A stretch of DNA of 64,000 nt from Bacteroidota bacterium (GTDB taxonomy: Bacteria > Bacteroidota > Ignavibacteria > Ignavibacteriales > Ignavibacteriaceae): contig JAJYDC010000004.1 of NCBI GenBank assembly GCA_021777835.1, forward strand, positions 1 to 64,000, read 5' to 3'. Position numbers and translations under genes: made by a program. Each line of letters opens with the position of its first letter. The first letter of the stretch is position 1. This document shows, one piece after another, positions 38,864 to 47,672 of the stretch. The notes under the pieces were generated by a model that worked only from the letters and a program-made list of their open reading frames with translations, had not been told where the DNA came from and did not search any database.

Positions 38864-39256
38864 TTATTTAAGCGCGTAATCAGGATAAATATAAATTATC
38901 AATTCAGATGGTAGAAATGAATATACGGACTTAACAGATACGACTACCTTTCCAGCTTGTCCCTTTGATCTAAGAATAAGAATACCCTTACGGAAGTCTT
39001 CATGAACAACATCCACAAATTGACTTCCCTGAGTGATTTGGAATACAGTTTTGGAGTGTCTAAATAGCGCGCGGAATCCAAGAGCATTTAAAGGTATGGT
39101 CTCAATTTTAGCAGTGGACTTATAGTCGGCGAAAAGATTAGCAGGGTAAACTGAGTAAGTTACTTCATAAATATTAATTAGATAATGATAGGACAATAAT
39201 CCGATTATAATAATGAAAGAAATTATAATAAAATATATTTGTGATTTACTCATCAA
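38864..39256 (-). CDS. Membrane-anchored protein, unknown function
   Basis: A 130-residue protein with one N-terminal hydrophobic segment (about 6-28, Ile-rich) that looks like an uncleaved anchor. A mostly beta extracytoplasmic domain follows, with DVVHEDFRKGILILRSKGQAG near the middle and ELIIYIYPDYALK at the end. No family is recognised. It lies 36 bases downstream of the ATP-grasp gene on the same strand, so the two are likely cotranscribed. Confidence 0.6.
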   Translation of the reverse strand: MMSKSQIYFIIISFIIIIGLLSYHYLINIYEVTYSVYPANLFADYKSTAKIETIPLNALGFRALFRHSKTVFQITQGSQFVDVVHEDFRKGILILRSKGQAGKVVVSVKSVYSFLPSELIIYIYPDYALK

Positions 39257-39292
39257 GAATTAGTATTTAAGGTCGAATTAATATATTTAATT

Positions 39293-40195
39293 TTATTTTC
39301 CTTTAATAACTTCTTTTATCATGGATTTAATAATTTGCCGTATTACATTATCCGGTACGCCGTCACGATGTTGTGAGCTTAAACGCATATCACATTGATC
39401 ATTGACATAGTCAATTGCAATGAATTTGTTATCATCTGTTAATACGAATTCAGTAGAGAAGAAATCAAGTTTAGTATTTTCAGCAATAAGTTTAGTAAAT
39501 TTAATAAGCTTTTTCAATTTAAACTTTACTATTTCATCTGATTTCATTTCCTTATACAAATGTGTTTGGTCATCCCACCATACGGGGATTATAGTTCCAA
39601 AAGACCAAAAACATCTGAACCAGGCACGATTTCCTCCAAGTATTGCAGGGTAAATTTTTTCTTGGAGAATATATTTATCATGAATATTTGAAATACGTTC
39701 ATCCAGAATCTCTTTTAATGATTCAGCACCCGTAACAACCCCGACGCCGCCTCCAGTGGTATTGCATGGCTTTATAATAAACGGTCTTCCGAGATGGGCT
39801 AGGTCGTCTAGTGATATAAAGATTTCTGCTTTTTCACTGTGAGGCGGAATGATAATCGAGTAAGGTACATTTATTCCAGCGGTGATAAATTCAAGGTGCA
39901 TGCTAGCCTTATCGATTGCGTGAAGGACATTATGATAAGGATTAAATATATGAGTTTTTCTCCTTGACAAAACTTTGCCAAGTGCTTCAAACTCTTCATC
40001 AACATCCCAAGCACGGTCAAGATAAAAGTCAAATGAAAGCTGTCTGTCGTGAATTTTTTCTTTTACTTTGGATATATTATTACCGGAAACAATATAGGTA
40101 GTTAATCCTGCATCGCGGAACATCTCCCTGATCAGAGAGATAAATCCATCGTCATATTCCCAAAGAAAAGCCACACCAAGGTCAATTTTTTCCAT
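39293..40195 (-). CDS. ATP-grasp family enzyme, substrate unknown
   Basis: A 300-residue ATP-grasp protein. The N-terminal third is a Rossmann-like pre-domain. The ATP-binding part shows RPFIIKPCNTTGGGVGVV (phosphate loop, near residue 138), KYILQEKIYPAI (adenine-side strand) and FFSTEFVLTDDNKFIAIDYVNDQ (metal-binding acidic residues near the end). This fold ligates carboxylates to amines or thiols. The closest general resemblance is to RimK and D-Ala ligase relatives, but no substrate can be named. It is the first gene of a short minus-strand unit with the membrane-anchored protein. Confidence 0.7.
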   Translation of the reverse strand: MEKIDLGVAFLWEYDDGFISLIREMFRDAGLTTYIVSGNNISKVKEKIHDRQLSFDFYLDRAWDVDEEFEALGKVLSRRKTHIFNPYHNVLHAIDKASMHLEFITAGINVPYSIIIPPHSEKAEIFISLDDLAHLGRPFIIKPCNTTGGGVGVVTGAESLKEILDERISNIHDKYILQEKIYPAILGGNRAWFRCFWSFGTIIPVWWDDQTHLYKEMKSDEIVKFKLKKLIKFTKLIAENTKLDFFSTEFVLTDDNKFIAIDYVNDQCDMRLSSQHRDGVPDNVIRQIIKSMIKEVIKGK

Positions 40196-40213
40196 ACACT
40201 TAAAGTATTTTTA

Positions 40214-40221
40214 CAAAGATA
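40214..40221 (-). promoter_or_regulatory. Candidate -7 element of the ATP-grasp gene
   Basis: On the minus strand the bases are TATCTTTG, a full TAnnTTTG match 18 bases before the ATG. A plus-strand TATATTTG (40230-40237) lies next to it and could serve the divergent TPR gene with a leader of about 115 bases. Confidence 0.35.
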
Positions 40222-40361
40222 TTGTTTGCTATATTTGTAATCAAGAATTCATTGCTTGCTTGGTGTCAAATAGACATTATGTTCAAAGTAACCATAAGCG
40301 GCTAATTACCTTTTAAATAATAAAGCTTATTAATATATTTTCTAGAAAAAATTGTGAGTTT

Positions 40362-42173
40362 ATGATCAAATTATTATCGTTATTAATTTTGTTGTCTCTA
40401 TTAGCAGGTTGCTCTTCTCAGAAAGAAATAGGCAAATCTCATACCGATACTACAAACCAAAATAGTCGAGAATCTAAAGCCTTAAAAGATGAAGCCCTCA
40501 ATTCATTTATCAACGGCTCAATTGCTGAAGCAAAGGGAGATTATGCGAATTCGGTTATTGAGTATCAGGATGCATTACGGATTGATCCAAACGCAGGAAT
40601 TTATTTTGCAATAGCAAAGGACTATTTATTCTTAAATAAACTTCCACTTGCTTTGCAAAATGCAAATAAGGCGGTTGAACTTGATTCAAATAAAATTGAT
40701 TATTACAATCTGCTTTCGGATATATATATAACTGCGCGACAATATGATTCAGCAGCGGTTGTACTGCAGAAGGTTATTAACCTTGATTCTACGGATATAA
40801 GTTCATATTACAGGCTAGCTAGAATTTATGAAGGAAACAAACCATTACAAGCAATTGAAATTTATAACAAAATTACGGGTATTATCGGACCGGATTGGGA
40901 TGTCTTGACACATGTAGCCGAATTATATTCAGGTTTAGGTGAATATAAGGAAGCTGCTTCATCCATTAAAAGCCTTCTTACAATTGAGCCGAATAATAAT
41001 GGGCTGAAAATGATTTTATCAGAATATTATTTAAAGGCGAAAATGTATGATAATGCTTTGAAAGTAGTAGATAATATAATCGCATCTGAGCCTGAGAACG
41101 CAGGCGCGCATGAACGGAAGGCTCAAATTTATTTAGGCATGAATAAATGGACTGAAGCTGCCAAAGAATATTCGTTTCTCCTAAAGCAACCAAACATAAC
41201 TTTAGAACAGAAAATTAGAATTGGTGCTATTTATTTTGATCAATCGTTAAAAGACAGCACTCTTATGCCGATTACAAAGGGTCTTTTTGAAGCTATAGAC
41301 AAAGATACTTCCTATTGGCAGGTTAAGATGTATCTTGGCGCGATTGCGACGAGTGAAAAAAATGATTCTTTAGGGATTCATTATTTTAAGGCTGCAACAA
41401 AACTTGCTAGATGGAATGCGGAAGGCTGGGTAAGGCTGGGAGGTTTGTATTTTGACAACCATAAATATGATGAAGCTGTTAAATTAATGACCGAGGCAAT
41501 AAAATATTTCCCTGAGGATTTTAGGGTTAATCTAATTCTAGGATTGGCACTTTCACAGAATGGGAAGTATTATGATTCGAGAGGTTATTTACAAAAGGCG
41601 GCAATATTAGATTCAACTGATATTACTGCGCTTTCTGCATATGGATTTACGCTAAGCCAGTTAAAGGAAAATGATGAGGCAATAATTTATCTTGAAAAAG
41701 CTTTGGCAATATCTCCTAACGATATAAACCTGCTTGGTACTCTTGGTTTAATTTTTGATACTCAGAAGAAGTGGAATGAATGCGACAGTATATATCAAAA
41801 AGCTTTATCTATTGATTCGTCTAACGCCCTCATTAATAATAACTATGCATATTCACTATCGGAAAGAGGGATTAAACTAGATGAAGCATTAAGAATGTCT
41901 ACACTTGCGGTTAAAGCTGAACCTAAGAACTCAGCTTATCTTGATACTATGGGCTGGATATATTTTAAGATGGGTAATTATAAGGAAGCGGAAAAGTATG
42001 TTCAGGAATCATTAACTATCGGTGGCGATAAGTCTGACGAGCTTGAGCATCTTGGCGATATAGAATCAAAGATGGGAAATAAAGATAAAGCTATTCAGAT
42101 ATGGCAGAAGGCATTAGATATGGACAAGACCAATACTGAACTTAAAAATAAGATTGAGAAAGGTGAAATTTGA
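40362..42173 (+). CDS. TPR-repeat lipoprotein
   Basis: A 603-residue lipoprotein. The signal peptide ends in the lipobox LLAGC at Cys17. The rest is tetratricopeptide repeats from about residue 45 to 595, with repeated A-x-x-x-Y/F, LDP-like (LDSNKID, LDSTDIS) and GxxY patterns. Such proteins are assembly scaffolds in the envelope. It heads a plus-strand unit: its TGA overlaps the TTG start of the DUF4292-like lipoprotein, which overlaps the EnvC-like gene, so the three products may work together at the cell wall (inference). Confidence 0.85.
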   Translation: MIKLLSLLILLSLLAGCSSQKEIGKSHTDTTNQNSRESKALKDEALNSFINGSIAEAKGDYANSVIEYQDALRIDPNAGIYFAIAKDYLFLNKLPLALQNANKAVELDSNKIDYYNLLSDIYITARQYDSAAVVLQKVINLDSTDISSYYRLARIYEGNKPLQAIEIYNKITGIIGPDWDVLTHVAELYSGLGEYKEAASSIKSLLTIEPNNNGLKMILSEYYLKAKMYDNALKVVDNIIASEPENAGAHERKAQIYLGMNKWTEAAKEYSFLLKQPNITLEQKIRIGAIYFDQSLKDSTLMPITKGLFEAIDKDTSYWQVKMYLGAIATSEKNDSLGIHYFKAATKLARWNAEGWVRLGGLYFDNHKYDEAVKLMTEAIKYFPEDFRVNLILGLALSQNGKYYDSRGYLQKAAILDSTDITALSAYGFTLSQLKENDEAIIYLEKALAISPNDINLLGTLGLIFDTQKKWNECDSIYQKALSIDSSNALINNNYAYSLSERGIKLDEALRMSTLAVKAEPKNSAYLDTMGWIYFKMGNYKEAEKYVQESLTIGGDKSDELEHLGDIESKMGNKDKAIQIWQKALDMDKTNTELKNKIEKGEI

Positions 42174-42961
42174 AAAGGTATTTAATTGCAATTCTATTAG
42201 TTATAAATTTTGGGGGCATATTATTCTTTAACGGATGTGCGCCTACCAAAGAAGTTGAAAAGGTTGAAATTTTATCAGCCGAAAGATTAGTGGATAAGTT
42301 GGAAGTAAATCGAAGAAGAATAAGAACCTTTGAGGGAATAGGTACTCTGGTGATTAAGTCTGACGGCGTAGAAAACAGGGCATCTTTCAAAATTACTTTG
42401 ACTAAGCCTGATTCAATAGAACTTTCTATAATGGGACCTTTTGGAATTGAGCTAGGGGAAGCGCTGGTTACAAAGAAAAATTATATTTTCTATGATGCGC
42501 TTAGGAATACAGCATACGAAGGAGCGGTAAATGAGGATATATTAAAAAATATTTTTCGAATTGATTTACCTTTCAGCAATTTAATGGACGCATTTCTTGG
42601 AGCAGTAAATTTAACTAAGCATTTATATAAGATGCCTACAACATATGCTGTAGACGGCGATAAATATGTTTTAACATATGTTGATTCCGTAAATCAACAA
42701 ACAGAAGTATACCGAGTTGATATCCGGCAACTAGGTATAACAAATTATGACGTTAAGAACTTATCCGGCGATGAATTATTTATAGGAAGTTATTCCGATT
42801 TTGGACTGTTAGAAAATGTTGCAGTGCCATACACTGTCAATATAAATGATAAGCAGAACGATCAGACACTTTCAATAAAGTACAAGAAGATTTCAGCCAA
42901 CAAGCCATATATTCATATTAACTTTAGTATTCCAGCAGATGCAAATATTATCAAATGGTAA
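42170..42961 (+). CDS. DUF4292/LolB-like lipoprotein
   Basis: A 263-residue lipoprotein with lipobox FFNGC at about Cys23. The mature domain has RRIRTFEGIGTLVIKSDG and KITLTKPDSIELSIMGPFG, the pattern of the DUF4292 group, whose fold is related to LolB/LolA lipoprotein carriers. A role in outer-membrane lipoprotein or lipid handling is possible but not shown. The start is TTG, overlapping the upstream TGA (TTGA) with AAAGGTG before it. No ATG is available before the signal peptide. Confidence 0.75.
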   Translation: MKRYLIAILLVINFGGILFFNGCAPTKEVEKVEILSAERLVDKLEVNRRRIRTFEGIGTLVIKSDGVENRASFKITLTKPDSIELSIMGPFGIELGEALVTKKNYIFYDALRNTAYEGAVNEDILKNIFRIDLPFSNLMDAFLGAVNLTKHLYKMPTTYAVDGDKYVLTYVDSVNQQTEVYRVDIRQLGITNYDVKNLSGDELFIGSYSDFGLLENVAVPYTVNINDKQNDQTLSIKYKKISANKPYIHINFSIPADANIIKW

Positions 42962-44219
42962 GAATAAAATAATATTCTTATTTCTTATTTTTATTTGGGT
43001 GCAATCTTCTTTTGCTCAAGAAGGAAATTTGATCAAGAGCAAGAAGAATGAACTGGTAAGAATTAAAGATCAGATATCTGCATTAGAAAACAATCTTAAC
43101 CTAAAGACAGCTAAGGAAAAAGAGTCATACGACGCACTAGATAACTATAATCATCAAAGCTTTTTACTTCATCGTTTGATAAATAATCTAATTGCCGAAG
43201 AACAGAAAAAAGCATATGAAATTGTAAGCACGCAGAATGATATTCAACAATTAAGCAAAGAAATTAAATCATTAAGAGAGAATTATTCTAAATACGTAGT
43301 GGCAATATATAAACGGGGTACTGTGAGTGAATGGGCGAGTATACTCGATGCAAAGTCATTTGAGCAAGCGATACTGCGATATAAATACTTGAAAAAGTTT
43401 TCAGATCAAAGAATAAAAGATATAGCAGATTTAAAGTCAAAGAAAGAAGAATTGATCGCAGAAAAATCAACTCTTGAGAAGGAACGTGCTGATAAGGAAC
43501 AATTAGCGGAGCAGAAGCAAGAAGAGCAAGATAATCTTAATCAAAAGAAAATTGAAAGGAGCAGGATATTAAAGTCTATTAGGCATGATAAAGCTGCTCT
43601 CAGCAATGAGATTGCCGCAAAGCGTAATGCAGAAAAGAAAATAACAGGTTTAATAGCAAAGTTAATTGAGGAAGCGGAAAGAAGGAGAGAAGAAATGGCT
43701 CTTCTGAAGTCGAGAAGCAAAAGCAAAAAAGTAGGCATTAAAGAGACCGAGAAAAGAAATACAGATGAAAATTTGGCTACTTATGATATAAATCTATCTA
43801 CTTCCGGATTTGCTTCATTCGCTGCTATGAAGGGGAGACTAAACTGGCCTGTAGAAAGGGGAAGGATAGTAAAACAGTTTGGAGAAAACAGAAACGAGAA
43901 ATTAAACACAGTAACTTTGAATTACGGCATTGACATTAAGACAACGGCTGATGAAGACGTAAGGTCGGTAGCTGATGGAGTTATTTCGGCAATAGACTGG
44001 ATCCCGGGCTATGGTAGTGTTATAATAATAACGCACAAAGGTGATTTCAGGACAGTTTACAGCCATTTATCTAACATATATGTAAAAGAGGGAGACAGGG
44101 TAAAACTGGGGACAGTAATAGGGAAAGTTGGAGAAAGTCTGGAAGGGAACATTCTACATTTCGAAATATGGAACTCGCGGAGCAAACAAAATCCCGTAGT
44201 TTGGCTGGCGAGGAAGTGA
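42939..44219 (+). CDS. EnvC-like murein hydrolase activator (degenerate LytM domain)
   Basis: A 426-residue secreted protein. The signal peptide ends at SSFAQ, followed by a long coiled coil (about 30-265, rich in Lys, Glu and Leu) and a C-terminal M23/LytM domain (about 300-420). The zinc-binding His of the HxGxD motif is Asn328 here (NYGID), and the first His of the HxH motif is Ile405 (ILHFEI); Asp332, His376 and His407 remain. This matches EnvC-type activators, which stimulate cell-wall amidases instead of cutting peptidoglycan. It overlaps the upstream gene by 23 bases. Confidence 0.85.
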   Translation: MQILSNGKNKIIFLFLIFIWVQSSFAQEGNLIKSKKNELVRIKDQISALENNLNLKTAKEKESYDALDNYNHQSFLLHRLINNLIAEEQKKAYEIVSTQNDIQQLSKEIKSLRENYSKYVVAIYKRGTVSEWASILDAKSFEQAILRYKYLKKFSDQRIKDIADLKSKKEELIAEKSTLEKERADKEQLAEQKQEEQDNLNQKKIERSRILKSIRHDKAALSNEIAAKRNAEKKITGLIAKLIEEAERRREEMALLKSRSKSKKVGIKETEKRNTDENLATYDINLSTSGFASFAAMKGRLNWPVERGRIVKQFGENRNEKLNTVTLNYGIDIKTTADEDVRSVADGVISAIDWIPGYGSVIIITHKGDFRTVYSHLSNIYVKEGDRVKLGTVIGKVGESLEGNILHFEIWNSRSKQNPVVWLARK

Positions 44220-45488
44220 TTGAAATTAAAAATCTCAAATTCAGCTACTGTTTTCAAATTGATTCAAGAAGGAAAGTACGTCCTATTGTCTAATCTTCTT
44301 GAAAGAGCAACATTTTTTGTCGTATTCATTGTCCTTGCAAGGTCGCTACCAAAAAATATTTATGGCCTTATAACAGCTATTTTTGTATTCTCAAACATTC
44401 TTTATTTTTTTTTTGATTTCGGACTTCCTTTTTATTTCCAGAGGGAGTTTGCCATCTCAAATAACAATCTTATAAAGGAAATAGGCAGTATATTAAGATT
44501 AAAAATATACCTATTCTTAGTTTATATAACTTTTGTTTTATTGTATTTCAAGGGAGAGATATTGGAGAACACAAGCTTAATTTTAATAATATCAATTTCA
44601 ATTTATATCTTCGGCACGAACTCTCTATTCAATGCTATCCTGTTAGGTAAAAAGTTATATAGAACTTCTTTTATACTTATGCTGTTCAGCCGCTGTATGT
44701 TTCTGCCGGCATTTCTGGTCTCTTCATTTTATAATCTTAATGTAAATTTTATAATTTACAACTTTTTGATTGCAGCGATATTACATTCAATTCTATTGAT
44801 TAATCAGTTAGATAAAAATGAATTAAGAATTGATCTCAGAATTGTTGACAGAGATAAAATAATGAAAATATTAAAGTCGTCAATTCCGATAGGAGCAGGA
44901 TTAATATTTGTATGGTTTTATGATAAAGTTGATGTGCTTATTATTCAGAATATAATAAGCTTTAAAGCGGTTGCTTCATATGCAATTGCTTATTCCATTT
45001 ATAAAACGGTGCAAATAATTCCGGGTATTTTGCTGGTCCCGGCTTACAATAATTTTTCTAGGAATTTCTCCACTAAGAATTTTATTAATTGGAAAGAATT
45101 GAAGCCGATAATTATATTCTTAACACTTATCAGCCTCATTGTAATAACCGTATTCTATTTTTCGGCTGATATAATAATTTTAATAATATACGGGCGTAAA
45201 TATTTATCATCGGCTTTATATCTAAAAGGTCTGATATTTGCAATACCGGGGCTATTTTTAAATAATTTAACAGGAGTAATTTCAAATTCTATTAGGAAAG
45301 AAAATTTCCCCTTAATTGGAACAGGAATTGGAGCGGTGGTTAATATTTCGTTTAACATAATTATGGTCGGAGCAATAGGCATCTGGGGCGCAGTGTATTC
45401 AACTATTATTGCGGAATATCTGGTGCTTTTAATTCAACTTGTTTTACTTCGGAAATATTATATTTCATTTAAATACATCATGATTTAA
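44220..45488 (+). CDS. Polysaccharide flippase, Wzx-like
   Basis: A 422-residue inner-membrane protein with about 12 to 14 hydrophobic segments, of the MATE/MOP polysaccharide-biosynthesis group. The early FFVVFIVLARSLPKNIYGLI and FDFGLPFYFQREFA segments are typical. It should move lipid-linked oligosaccharide units to the periplasmic face. The start is TTG directly after the upstream stop, with AGGAAG 4 bases before it. It opens the run of glycosyltransferase genes and is probably coupled to the EnvC-like gene. Confidence 0.85.
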   Translation: MKLKISNSATVFKLIQEGKYVLLSNLLERATFFVVFIVLARSLPKNIYGLITAIFVFSNILYFFFDFGLPFYFQREFAISNNNLIKEIGSILRLKIYLFLVYITFVLLYFKGEILENTSLILIISISIYIFGTNSLFNAILLGKKLYRTSFILMLFSRCMFLPAFLVSSFYNLNVNFIIYNFLIAAILHSILLINQLDKNELRIDLRIVDRDKIMKILKSSIPIGAGLIFVWFYDKVDVLIIQNIISFKAVASYAIAYSIYKTVQIIPGILLVPAYNNFSRNFSTKNFINWKELKPIIIFLTLISLIVITVFYFSADIIILIIYGRKYLSSALYLKGLIFAIPGLFLNNLTGVISNSIRKENFPLIGTGIGAVVNISFNIIMVGAIGIWGAVYSTIIAEYLVLLIQLVLLRKYYISFKYIMI

Positions 45489-45504
45489 AATTATTTGTCG
45501 GTAA

Positions 45505-46614
45505 ATGAAAATTGTGTATTTAGGAAGATATAATTATTCTGAAATTCTTGGAGGACCTGAGAAAGTTGCCAAAAGAATATACTCACATTTATCTGATAAA
45601 TGTATCAATTCGATTTTTATCGAATATTTTTTTGAAGGTAAAAAGTACAGTATCAAAGAGAAACTATTTGGTAAAAAAATATTCAATACAACGGGAAATA
45701 AAATAGTTTATAGACTTGGTTTAATCAGACTGTTATTCTTTTTGATAAAAATCAAACCCGATTTAATCCATGTTATTACTTTTGAGCGATTTTCTATTAT
45801 TTCAATAGTCTATAAAATATTGTATCGGGTAAAACTTGTATATACAGTTCACGGTGTAATTGTAGATGAAAATAAAATTCAGAATCAAGGAATATCCCAC
45901 ATATATATTATTAAGGACATATTAGTCGAGAAATCTTTATTTAGGTTTGCTGATAGGGCTATTTTTTTATCTGAAATATCTATTCAAGCAGCGCAAAGGT
46001 ATTATAAAATTAATGATGATAAAGTTGTGATCATACCGAATGGTATAGATAATATTTTCTATAGAAAGGAATTACATAAAAACGATAACGAGGAAGAATT
46101 TAATATTGTTTTTGTCGGTAACACCAATAGAAAAGGAAAAGGATTTGATCTCTTATTATCGGCATTGAAAGAAGTTAAATTTAGGGCTAATCTTTATGTT
46201 GTTTCCGAATTATCCGAAACAAAGTTCTTGAATGAAAATGGACTAATAAAAATATTTTTTGTAAATAAAATGGATACCGAAGCTTTTGCAAAATTTTTAA
46301 ATGATAAACATTTTTTTATTTCGGCAAGCTTGTTTGATTCGTTTTCACTAACCGCTATTGAAGCCATGGCAGCCGGAGTTATTCCTGTCGTTACTAGGGA
46401 GACTGGAATGGCTAGATTCATTATTCACCGTGAAAGTGGTTTTATTTATGATTATGGTAATTATAAAACACTTGCTAATTTATTAACTCAATTGAGCTCA
46501 GATATGGAATTAAGAAAACGAGTTTCAAATAATGCCAAACTGATATACAATCTTCTTAGCTGGGATAAAATCATAGAGCAGTATATTTTCTTATATAAAG
46601 AAATAATTAACTAA
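45505..46614 (+). CDS. Glycosyltransferase family 4
   Basis: A 369-residue GT-B enzyme. The N-terminal acceptor domain starts MKIVYLGRYNYSEILGGPEKVA, with the Gly-Gly-rich loop usual for GT4. VYTVHGVI lies mid-domain, and the donor domain has IVFVGNTNRKGKGFDLL and the E-x7-E region DSFSLTAIEAMAAGVIPVVT. It should transfer a sugar from a nucleotide-sugar to a growing surface glycan at the inner face of the membrane. The sugar cannot be named. It ends 2 bases before the next transferase. Confidence 0.88.
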   Translation: MKIVYLGRYNYSEILGGPEKVAKRIYSHLSDKCINSIFIEYFFEGKKYSIKEKLFGKKIFNTTGNKIVYRLGLIRLLFFLIKIKPDLIHVITFERFSIISIVYKILYRVKLVYTVHGVIVDENKIQNQGISHIYIIKDILVEKSLFRFADRAIFLSEISIQAAQRYYKINDDKVVIIPNGIDNIFYRKELHKNDNEEEFNIVFVGNTNRKGKGFDLLLSALKEVKFRANLYVVSELSETKFLNENGLIKIFFVNKMDTEAFAKFLNDKHFFISASLFDSFSLTAIEAMAAGVIPVVTRETGMARFIIHRESGFIYDYGNYKTLANLLTQLSSDMELRKRVSNNAKLIYNLLSWDKIIEQYIFLYKEIIN

Positions 46615-46616
46615 AA

Positions 46617-47672
46617 ATGAAAGTTTTATTTATTACAAATGAACTGTTAAACTCTTGCGGAGTGTCAAATCATCTTTATTATCTTTTGCCGGAACTGAAA
46701 AAACTCCCTAATATAGAAATATTATTACTATGCGGTGGTGGGGATGCAGTAGATAAATTTAAAGAACTAAGTATCCCAATTATTGTAGATGCAAAATTTA
46801 ATCATAAGTATCGATCAATAAAGCGATACTTATTCGCTTTATTATGTCTATATAGATTGATAAAGAATAATAATATAGAAATTATCCACTCGCATAATCA
46901 TTATGCGGCTAGCATTGCATTTTACGCAAGCAAGATAACAAAGACCAAAACAATTCTAACAAATCATGGACTTTTTCCGGAAGTTGGTATATTAAATCAC
47001 TATTTAGCAGATAATATCGTTGCAGTGAATAATCATATTTACGATTATATTATTTCAAATAAATTTGCTGATAATCTAAAAGTAAGATTAATTAGAAACG
47101 GGGTTCCGCTATCTGGCCTTAATAAGTCACGAAATAAGAAAATTAAATTCTTAGCAGCATCAAGACTTGTGAAAGGGAAAGGAATTGATGTATTTATTAA
47201 AGCAGTTAGTCTTCTTCCCGCAAATTATAAAGAAAGGGCCGAGTTTTATTTTGCAGGCAAAGGTGAGCTTGAAGATGCACTTTTAAAAGTAAACAAAAAT
47301 CTTAAGGAGCCCGTAATATTTCTTGGTGAAATAAAAAACCTGAAAGACGAATTAATGAAATATGATGTTTTTGTTTTTCCATCCATATCAGAAGAGGGCT
47401 TCCCAATTGCGATGACCGAAGCAGCATTTGCTAAAAATTTAATAATTACGTCGACATTTAGAGGATTGGAACCGATATTCGATAAAAACGAAGATGGATT
47501 GATTTTCAGAATTAATAACGCAGTCGATTTAGCTGATAAAATAAAATATGCAATAGATAAATTTCCAAAACTTACGGGATTGGTTGAGGCGTTTTATATT
47601 AAGGTAATTGAATTGTTTGACCTACAAAGAATGGTAACTGAAATAGTCAAATTATATACCGAAATTCTGTAA
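46617..47672 (+). CDS. Glycosyltransferase family 4
   Basis: A 351-residue GT4. The acceptor domain begins MKVLFITNELLNSCGVSNHL. The donor domain has FLAASRLVKGKGIDVFIKA (nucleotide-sugar loop) and VFPSISEEGFPIAMTEAAFA (E-x7-E). The opening resembles the third GT4 of this cluster (CGISKTIYLL), so these two are probably closer to each other than to the one upstream. Its stop codon shares one base with the next start (TAATG). Confidence 0.88.
   Translation: MKVLFITNELLNSCGVSNHLYYLLPELKKLPNIEILLLCGGGDAVDKFKELSIPIIVDAKFNHKYRSIKRYLFALLCLYRLIKNNNIEIIHSHNHYAASIAFYASKITKTKTILTNHGLFPEVGILNHYLADNIVAVNNHIYDYIISNKFADNLKVRLIRNGVPLSGLNKSRNKKIKFLAASRLVKGKGIDVFIKAVSLLPANYKERAEFYFAGKGELEDALLKVNKNLKEPVIFLGEIKNLKDELMKYDVFVFPSISEEGFPIAMTEAAFAKNLIITSTFRGLEPIFDKNEDGLIFRINNAVDLADKIKYAIDKFPKLTGLVEAFYIKVIELFDLQRMVTEIVKLYTEIL

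Noticed and set aside
42939-44219. Active M23 endopeptidase
   Set aside because: Two of the needed histidines are replaced (Asn328, Ile405), so an EnvC-type activator is the better call.
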